A model generated the notes under the pieces. The model saw only the letters and a list, made by a program, of their open reading frames with translations, ran no database searches and was not told where the DNA came from. The translations under genes were made by a program, and so were the position numbers. This document shows, in pieces, positions 58,606-64,000 of a stretch of DNA of 64,000 bases. The stretch is from Mumia flava (GTDB lineage: Bacteria; Actinomycetota; Actinomycetes; Propionibacteriales; Nocardioidaceae): assembly GCF_002797495.1 (NCBI RefSeq), contig NZ_PGEZ01000002.1:930001-994000 (forward strand). Reading direction: 5' to 3'. The number at the start of each line of letters is the position of its first letter. The stretch's first letter is position 1.

Positions 58606-61458
58606 CTACCCTCCCCCGCCGGCGCGCTCGAGAGCCGAGCGCAGCTGGCGACGCGACGACAGACCGAGCTTCGCGAAGACCTTGTGCAGGTGCCACTCGA
58701 CCGTGCGCGGGCTCAGGAAGAGCTGCGCACCGATCTCGGTGTTCGTGCTGCCTGCCGCGGCCAGGCGCGCGATCTGGTGCTCCTGGGCGGTCAGGTCGTC
58801 CAGCGTGTCCGGCGTCCGACGGCGCGCGGTCTCACCCGTCGCCGCCAGCTCGCGGCGCGCTCGCTCGGCGAAGGCGTCGGCTCCCATCTCGGTGAACATG
58901 GTGTGGGCGAGCCGCAGCTGGTGGCGCGCGTCGACCCGTCGGTTCTCCCGTCGCAGCCACTCGCCGTAGACGAGGTGCGTGCGCGCCAGCGCCGTGCGAA
59001 CGGACGTCTGCCCGAGCAGCTCCAGGCTCTCCTCGTACAGCGTCTCGGCCTCGGCGCCCTCGCACAGCATCGCGCGACAGCGCGCCGCGACGCCCCGGGC
59101 CCAGGCCGTCCCGCAGCCGTCCGCGATCTCGACGAGCCGATCGACCGCCTCGCGTGCGCGGTCGTGCCGCGCGCTGCGCACCGCCGCCTCCGCCCGTTCG
59201 GCCACGCACCACAGCGCGAGGCCCAGGTCGTACGGGTGCTCGGCGATCTCCTCGGTCGCCTCGAACGCCTCGTCGTAGCGGCCGAGGGCGTTGCGGACCA
59301 ACGCGCTCATCCAGCCGGTCGCGACGAACCATTGTCCCTCTCCGCGGTCGAGCACGCCGGCGCTCCTGCTCGCCCGCAGCGCATCGGTCGCCGCGAGGTC
59401 ACCGCGGTAGGCCGCCAGCCATCCCGAGCGGTCGAGGCTGGCCGGTGAGCCGATCACCTCGACGACGGTCGCGGCATCCGTCGCGATGGCGGAGGCCGTC
59501 GCGACGTCACCGACCAGGAGCGCGTACGACACCTGCTCAGCCATCGCGACGGGCAGCAGCGCCACCCTGCCCGAGCGGCGCGCGAGACGGACCTGCCGCT
59601 CGCTGAACCGAGCCAGGGCGGCGTCGTCGGCCACGATCCGCGCGACCAGGCAGCCGACCCACAGCCACCTCAGCGCGTCGTCGTCCTCGACCGTCTCCTC
59701 GTCCAACGCGTCCAGCGCCGATCGCAGCGCCGGCGCTCCCGCGGCGTACCCGTCGGTGGTCAGGACGGCGAGGCCGTGCAGGATCAGGTCGCTCGCACGC
59801 TCCGGCTCTCCCAGCGACCCTACCTCCTCGGCGGCCAGGACGGCCGCCGCGACGTCACGCACGTCAGCTCCGCGCGCGAGCCGCCCGGCCGACAGTGCCG
59901 CCAGGAACGCCCACAAGAAGGTCTCGCGGGCCGTGGTCGGGTCGTGCGGGGCCAGGCCGTGGGCAGCCCGTACGTAGAGAGCGGTCGCGTCGCGCCCGCG
60001 CGCCGTCGCGTACGAGACGTGGGCGCGCACGAGGTCGGCGCGGGCGCGCTCGTGGTCCCCGAGCGGGCCGGCCTCCGCGATCGCCACGAGCCGAAGCGCC
60101 TCCTGCGCGGAGCCGACCGGGTAGGTCTCCTCGGCCGCGGCGAGAGCCCGACGGGAACGGACGGCCGGGTCCGGGGTGAGCTCGACGGCACGTGCCCGGA
60201 ACGCCGCCCCGGCAGCGATCCCGCCGCGGCCCCGGGCACGGTCGGCCGACGCCTCCAGCTCGGCCGCGACGGTCTCGTCCAGGCCGGCCGTGGCGCGGGC
60301 GAGGTGCCAGGCCCGACGGTCGGGGTCGGACTCGCGGTCGGTCACCTCCGCCAGCGCGCGGTCCGCCGCCCGCCGCTCCTGCGCCGACGCGGCGTGCCAC
60401 GCGGCCGAGCGTACGAGCGGGTGGCGGAACAGAACGTGTCCGGCCAGGTTGACCAGGCCCTCCTGCGTCGCGGGTGCGGCGGCCTCCGGCCCGACCCCGA
60501 GGCGTTCGGCGGCCTTGAAGATCCGGACGGGGTCACCGGCGGGCTCGCACGCCGCGAGAAGGAGCAGGAGACGCGTGTCCGCCGGGAGATCGGCGATCTG
60601 GCGCGCGAAGCTCTGCTCGACGCGGCGCGACACCGACCGTTCGGAGGGCACGGGATGGCCGTCGGCGACCTGGTCGGAGCGGCGACCGCGGTTCAGCTCG
60701 AGCAGCGCGAGAGGGTTTCCGCCGGACTCGGCCACGATGCGGTCGCGGACGGCCGCATCGAGCGAGCCTGGGACCACCGCGTCGAGCAGCTCGCCCGCGA
60801 TCGCGGGCTCGAGCCCGGCGAGGCGCAGCTCCTCGACGCCGGTCAGGAACCTGTGCCCCACGCCGTCGCGCACGGCGAAGACCAGCCCGACGGACTCGGC
60901 CACGAGCCGCCGTGCCACGAAGGCCAGCACCTCGGCCGACGCACGATCGAGCCACTGGGCGTCGTCGACCACCCACACCAGCGGCCGCCCGGAGGCGACG
61001 ACCGACGCCAGGCCGAGCAGGGCCAGCCCGACGATGAACCGGTCCGGCGGGGTTCCCTCCTTGCGGCCGAACGCCACCGCCAGGGCGTCGGCCTGCGGCT
61101 CGGGGAGCTCGTCGAGGCGGTCGAGGAACGGCGCGCAGAGCTGCTGCGCTCCCGCGTAGGCGAGCTCCATCTCGGACTCGACGGCCGTCGACCGGACCAC
61201 CTGGCACCCCGCGACCTCGGCGCCGCGGCCGACGTGGTCCAGCATCGCGGTCTTGCCGATCCCGGCTTCGCCCCGCACCGCGAGCGCACGGCTCTGGCCG
61301 GCGAGCAGGCTGGCGACGAGACGATCGAGGACCTCGCGCTCGCGTCGCCGGCCGAGCAGCCGAGGAGCATCGTCCTCGACCGCCGGCGGGAACGGCCGAC
61401 GCACCACGACCCCGGCGGAGAGCGGAGTCTCCGGCGGCGCCGGGTGCGGCCCGCTCAC
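58606..61458 (-). CDS. Large ATP-binding LuxR-family regulator (LAL), copy 3
   Basis: The 950-residue protein from GTG 61458 has Walker A GEAGIGKTAML, Walker B LVWVVDDAQWLD and SGGNPLALLELNRG. A helical-repeat region and a LuxR HTH follow: LTAQEHQIARLAAAGSTNTE and LSPRTVEWHLHKVFAKLGLS. Its start lies 1 base after the stop of the haloperoxidase-type hydrolase gene, so it is the last gene of a VOC-SnoaL-hydrolase-LAL operon. That linkage suggests it senses a substrate or product of these enzymes and activates the operon and possibly the esterase. Confidence 0.9.
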   Translation of the reverse strand: MSGPHPAPPETPLSAGVVVRRPFPPAVEDDAPRLLGRRREREVLDRLVASLLAGQSRALAVRGEAGIGKTAMLDHVGRGAEVAGCQVVRSTAVESEMELAYAGAQQLCAPFLDRLDELPEPQADALAVAFGRKEGTPPDRFIVGLALLGLASVVASGRPLVWVVDDAQWLDRASAEVLAFVARRLVAESVGLVFAVRDGVGHRFLTGVEELRLAGLEPAIAGELLDAVVPGSLDAAVRDRIVAESGGNPLALLELNRGRRSDQVADGHPVPSERSVSRRVEQSFARQIADLPADTRLLLLLAACEPAGDPVRIFKAAERLGVGPEAAAPATQEGLVNLAGHVLFRHPLVRSAAWHAASAQERRAADRALAEVTDRESDPDRRAWHLARATAGLDETVAAELEASADRARGRGGIAAGAAFRARAVELTPDPAVRSRRALAAAEETYPVGSAQEALRLVAIAEAGPLGDHERARADLVRAHVSYATARGRDATALYVRAAHGLAPHDPTTARETFLWAFLAALSAGRLARGADVRDVAAAVLAAEEVGSLGEPERASDLILHGLAVLTTDGYAAGAPALRSALDALDEETVEDDDALRWLWVGCLVARIVADDAALARFSERQVRLARRSGRVALLPVAMAEQVSYALLVGDVATASAIATDAATVVEVIGSPASLDRSGWLAAYRGDLAATDALRASRSAGVLDRGEGQWFVATGWMSALVRNALGRYDEAFEATEEIAEHPYDLGLALWCVAERAEAAVRSARHDRAREAVDRLVEIADGCGTAWARGVAARCRAMLCEGAEAETLYEESLELLGQTSVRTALARTHLVYGEWLRRENRRVDARHQLRLAHTMFTEMGADAFAERARRELAATGETARRRTPDTLDDLTAQEHQIARLAAAGSTNTEIGAQLFLSPRTVEWHLHKVFAKLGLSSRRQLRSALERAGGGG

Positions 61459-61459
61459 G

Positions 61460-62308
61460 TCACGCTCGTCCTGCGAGGAACTCGAGCAGCGCCGAGTTGA
61501 CCTCCTCGGGGAAGGTCCAGCAGACGTTGTGCGGGCCCTCCTCGACCTCGACCACCCTCAGGTCGACGATCAGCTCCTCGTCGCGCAGCCGGGCCGCCGT
61601 CGCCTCGAACGGAAGGATCCGGTCCGCCGTGCCGTGGATGACCAGCGTCGGGACGTCGATCTTCGGCAGGTCGGGCCGGAAGTCGGTGAGCCACGAGTCG
61701 ACGCAGGCGTACGACGCGTACGCCGACGAGCCCGCCGCCACACCGAAGGCGTTGCGGAGCGCCGCGTCGCTGATCCGCTCCGGCGCCAGGACGTCGGTGT
61801 TGAAGAAGTTCGCGAAGAAGTCGTCGAAGTACGCGTAGCGGTCCGCGACGACCGCCTCCTTGATCTCCTCGAACACGCTCCCCGGCACCCCCTTCGGGTT
61901 GTCCTCGGTCTGCAGGAGGTACGGCGGGATGACGCCGATCAGCACGGCACGGTCGATCCCCTCCGAGCCGTACGTCCCCAGGTACCGCGTCACCTCGCCC
62001 GTCCCCATCGAGAATCCGACGAGCGTGGCGTCCTCGTCAAGCGCCAGGTGGTCCAGGACCGCCTTCAGGTCGGCGGCGAACGTGTCGTAGTCGTAGCCCG
62101 TCGTGGGCTGCGACGACGCCCCGAAGCCTCGCCGGTCGTAGGTGATGCAGCGGAAGCCCTCGGCGAGCAGCGCGCGTTCCTGGCGCTCCCAGGAGGCCCC
62201 GCTCAACGGGTAGCCGTGCACGAGGACGACCGGGTGGCCGGTGCCGTGGTCCTCGTAGTGGATCTCGATGTCGGTGGAGTTCTCCTGACCGACGATGACT
62301 GTTCCCAT
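61460..62308 (-). CDS. Alpha/beta hydrolase, cofactor-free haloperoxidase/perhydrolase type
   Basis: The 282-residue enzyme has VVLVHGYPLSGASWERQERA, RRGFGASSQPTTGYDYDTFA, the nucleophile elbow LVGFSMGTGEVTRYLGTYG, the acid in VIHGTADRILPFE and the His in EGPHNVCWTFPEEV. The GFSMGTGEV elbow is that of bacterial non-heme chloroperoxidases, which are esterases with perhydrolase side activity. There is no signal peptide. It is co-transcribed with the LAL gene downstream; the SnoaL-like gene lies 75 bases upstream. Confidence 0.92.
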   Translation of the reverse strand: MGTVIVGQENSTDIEIHYEDHGTGHPVVLVHGYPLSGASWERQERALLAEGFRCITYDRRGFGASSQPTTGYDYDTFAADLKAVLDHLALDEDATLVGFSMGTGEVTRYLGTYGSEGIDRAVLIGVIPPYLLQTEDNPKGVPGSVFEEIKEAVVADRYAYFDDFFANFFNTDVLAPERISDAALRNAFGVAAGSSAYASYACVDSWLTDFRPDLPKIDVPTLVIHGTADRILPFEATAARLRDEELIVDLRVVEVEEGPHNVCWTFPEEVNSALLEFLAGRA

Positions 62309-62383
62309 GGTGATCTCCTTGTCGTGGGACGGTCGATGGATCGGTGGGTGGGTCCAGTACGGGGTCCGCCGGGTGGTCCGGCG

Positions 62384-62827
62384 TCACGACCGGTCGACCC
62401 GGATGCGGGTCAGCTCGAGCGAGCGGATCAGCCAGCGGCCGTCGTGACGCACGTAGGTCTCGTGGAAGTGGCCGAAGCCGTGCGCCCGGCGGCCGAGGTC
62501 GCTGCCGGTGGCCGGATAGATGAGGTGGTCCTCCATCGCCCAGACCCCGTCCGCGCGGGTGGGCGACACGATCGTGAGCTCGGCGCTGAACGCGTGCACC
62601 ACGACCTGGGCGCCGCCGAGCCGCCGGCTCAGCGTCAGGCCCACGTCCGGTGCGTCGGCGAAGTACGTCAGGTGCCCGTCCACGTCGTAGACGCGGACCT
62701 GCCCGTTCGGTGCGAACAGCGGGTCCAGCTCGCGCCAGGCGCCGGCCCCGAGCAGGCGGCAGTACCGCGCCTTCAGCGTGCGGAGCTCCTGCACGGCGAC
62801 GAGGCGGTCGACGTCGCCGGTCGTCAC
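62384..62827 (-). CDS. SnoaL/NTF2-like nuclear-transport-factor-fold protein
   Basis: The 147-residue protein starts at GTG 62827 and overlaps the stop of the VOC gene by four bases (GTGA). VQELRTLKARYCRLLGAGAW, ELDPLFAPNGQVRVYD, GRRAHGFGHFHETYVRHDGR and WLIRSLELTRIRVD fit the SnoaL_4 / ring-hydroxylating-beta-like cone fold. Such proteins include isomerases, dehydratases and binding proteins for small hydrophobic ligands. A specific activity cannot be assigned; the Tyr/Asp/His typical of catalytic SnoaL are only partly visible. Confidence 0.82.
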   Translation of the reverse strand: MTTGDVDRLVAVQELRTLKARYCRLLGAGAWRELDPLFAPNGQVRVYDVDGHLTYFADAPDVGLTLSRRLGGAQVVVHAFSAELTIVSPTRADGVWAMEDHLIYPATGSDLGRRAHGFGHFHETYVRHDGRWLIRSLELTRIRVDRS

Positions 62828-63483
62828 GTCGGGAGCTCCTGGCCCGCCTGCTCGCGCACCATGTACTCGGCGTACCAGTCGGGCCACCCCGGGTCCTCGT
62901 GTCCGGTGCGGGCCTCGTGCTCGCCGTGGGCCGCGGCCGCCCTCCGCAACGCCTCCGCCAGCGCGGCGGAGTCGCCGAACGAGGTCCACAGGATCCGCCC
63001 CGGGATGCGCGCCGTCACCTCCTGGACGATCCACTCGTTGCCGTCAGGGTCCTCGAACGACACGAACGATCCGTACGACCGACGCTCGGGCGCGAGACCC
63101 TCGACGCGCTCGGCCGTACCCGCGTGGTGGAACACGCCCCCCGAGTCGTGGAAGATCCCGCTCACCTCGACCTCGCGGCCGACCAGGTCGGATCGCGTGG
63201 CCTCGATGTCGGACACGACGAGCTGGAGGCCCCGGACGGAGCCGGGCGCCGCGGACGTCAGCCCGGTCCCGAAGATCACCGACGTGGGCGACCCCGGCGG
63301 CGTGAACTCCACGACGCGGAAGTCGTCGCTCATGGACTTGTCGATGTCTTCGCGCCACCCCAGTCGCGAGTAGAACGCCTTGGCGCGGTCGACGTCGCTG
63401 ACCGGGATGACGACGACCTCGATCTTCATCGTCGCCGTGGCGACATCGCGGGTCGTGCGTCGCTCCATCTCGATGCTGCTCAT
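62824..63483 (-). CDS. VOC-superfamily protein, first gene of the LAL-3 operon
   Basis: The 219-residue protein from ATG 63483 (GAGAGGAC upstream) has MKIEVVVIPVSDVDRAKAFY, GLQLVVSDIEATRSDLVGRE and FVSFEDPDGNEWIVQEV, the VOC fold. The usual first metal His is Val (VVVIPV), and no equivalent His is visible at GLQLVV, so the metal site appears incomplete and the protein may bind ligands rather than catalyse. A C-terminal extension (WPDWYAEYMVREQAGQELP) recurs in this subgroup. Its promoter holds the CCCGGG-rich element shared with the esterase. Confidence 0.83.
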   Translation of the reverse strand: MSSIEMERRTTRDVATATMKIEVVVIPVSDVDRAKAFYSRLGWREDIDKSMSDDFRVVEFTPPGSPTSVIFGTGLTSAAPGSVRGLQLVVSDIEATRSDLVGREVEVSGIFHDSGGVFHHAGTAERVEGLAPERRSYGSFVSFEDPDGNEWIVQEVTARIPGRILWTSFGDSAALAEALRRAAAAHGEHEARTGHEDPGWPDWYAEYMVREQAGQELPT

Positions 63484-63541
63484 GGCTGCGTCCTCTCGTG
63501 GGTCGGCTCTGTCTCTCGACCATGACCCCGACCGACGTGCG

Positions 63542-63578
63542 CTCGCGCCCGTGATCACCCCGGGTCGTGCCCGGGCCG
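63542..63578 (-). promoter_or_regulatory. Shared CCCGGG-rich promoter element, VOC-operon copy
   Basis: CTCGCGCCCGTGATCACCCC leads into GGGTCGTGCCCGGGCCG. It contains GTGATCAC and two CCCGGG palindromes 5 bases apart. It lies 59-95 bases before the VOC ATG. The matching copy is at 58526-58574. Confidence 0.5.
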
Positions 63579-63583
63579 GACGG

Positions 63584-64000
63584 GTGCGTCACGTCGGTCG
63601 TCGTGCGGACGAGCGAGGGGCGCGCGCTCGCTTCGATCTGGAGCGGGCAGTCCGCGATGCCGCTGCTGCGGGGATGACGCAGGCCGAGATCGCGTATGAG
63701 ATCGGACGCAGCCAACCAGAAGTTTCCCGGCTCCTGCACTTCCGCGGCACGAGCGCGCGCAAAGGCCCTCCGGCACCGGCGCCGCGCCATCAATGCGCTC
63801 GTACGCGACGCCGGTGGGCGTCACGTACGAGTCTTCGGTTCGGTCGCCACGGGCGTTGATCGCGACGACTCCGATATCGACCTGCTGTTCACGATGACGA
63901 AGCCGATGAGCCTGATGGCCCTTGGTCGGCTCGAGCAGAAGATCAGCGACCTCGTCGGCGTGCGGGTGGATCTGGTCCCGGACAGCGCGGTGCGTCCTGA
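63584..64000 (+). pseudogene. HTH-nucleotidyltransferase (MNT-like) gene, frameshifted and cut by the window
   Basis: From GTG 63584 (or 63551) the first frame encodes a helix-turn-helix: MTQAEIAYEIGRSQPEVSRL then LHFRGTSARK. After CGCAAAGG (about 63759) the protein continues only in another frame: ALRHRRRAINALVRDAGGRH, VRVFGSVATGVDRDDSDIDL and LFTMTKPMSLMALGRLEQKI, open to base 64000. GS-x10-DxD is the nucleotidyltransferase motif of MNT/MntA antitoxins. One extra A in the AAA run explains the break. Base composition is less GC-rich than the neighbours. A HEPN partner, if any, would lie beyond the window. Confidence 0.75.

Noticed and set aside
63755-63765. Programmed frameshift at CGCAAAGG
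   Set aside because: Three A residues are not a known slippery site, no stimulatory structure was seen and +1 rather than -1 is needed; a base error or mutation is more likely.

Overview
This window is GC-rich, densely packed DNA from an actinobacterium. Evidence for that includes frequent GTG starts, TGA/GTG and TGA/ATG overlaps, strong GAGG-type ribosome sites, Tat signals and large ATPase-LuxR regulators. An interspersed repeat with a GGTCGAGGC...GATCGAGACC core suggests a Nocardioidaceae-like genome (Nocardioides/Aeromicrobium/Mumia type). That placement is from memory of such repeats, not from a search. There is no phage, insertion sequence, rRNA or CRISPR array.

Layout. 0-4.3 kb: truncated DsbA-like thioredoxin, oligoribonuclease (orn), tRNA-His, a pseudouridine synthase and a PutP-type symporter. 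4.3-10.2 kb: glycerol catabolism (glpK-glpD), flanked by a palindrome cluster and a 32-bp tandem array, then a secreted family-3 glycosidase. 10.3-15.4 kb: a frameshifted LysR gene beside an MFS exporter, a pirin and a phytoene-desaturase-like flavoprotein; repeat elements lie inside the 5' ends of two of these genes. 15.4-23.5 kb: a Ser-rich SILSIGS repeat protein, tRNA-Lys, a kinase-like protein, an MFS exporter with an S41 peptidase, AraC with an alpha/beta hydrolase, and MarR with DoxX plus an extradiol dioxygenase. 23.5-32.3 kb: two paralogous zinc-ribbon microproteins (one behind an iron box), an envelope protein with YDDSN repeats, an ECF sigma factor, a large LuxR-ATPase regulator, two alpha/beta hydrolases and an NmrA-type protein. 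32.4-38.4 kb: a 2017-residue secreted lamin-tail/metallophosphoesterase protein. 38.5-44.5 kb: MscS channel, small alarmone synthetase, VOC protein, two divergent paralogous lipoproteins, and a molybdo-oxidoreductase/FNR/DUF6510 operon.

The clearest pathway is at 44.5-49.4 kb: a TetR regulator diverges from a latex clearing protein (rubber oxygenase, with its catalytic residues conserved), followed by large and small molybdenum-hydroxylase subunits. Cleavage of polyisoprene to oligo-isoprenoid aldehydes and ketones, followed by oxidation of the aldehydes, is the likely function. The divergent promoter holds an inverted repeat and a CRP/GlxR-like site. Next comes a tightly coupled signalling cluster: a response-regulator/thioredoxin-reductase-like fusion lacking the CxxC, a cNMP-domain histidine kinase, an SDR and a USP.

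From 53.9 to 63.5 kb, six genes run on the minus strand. They include two further large LuxR-ATPase regulators, a secreted carboxylesterase and a haloperoxidase-type hydrolase. The promoters upstream of the VOC gene and of the esterase share a CCCGGG-rich element. The right edge cuts a frameshifted HTH-nucleotidyltransferase gene.

All calls come from reading the sequence by eye; no homology search was run.
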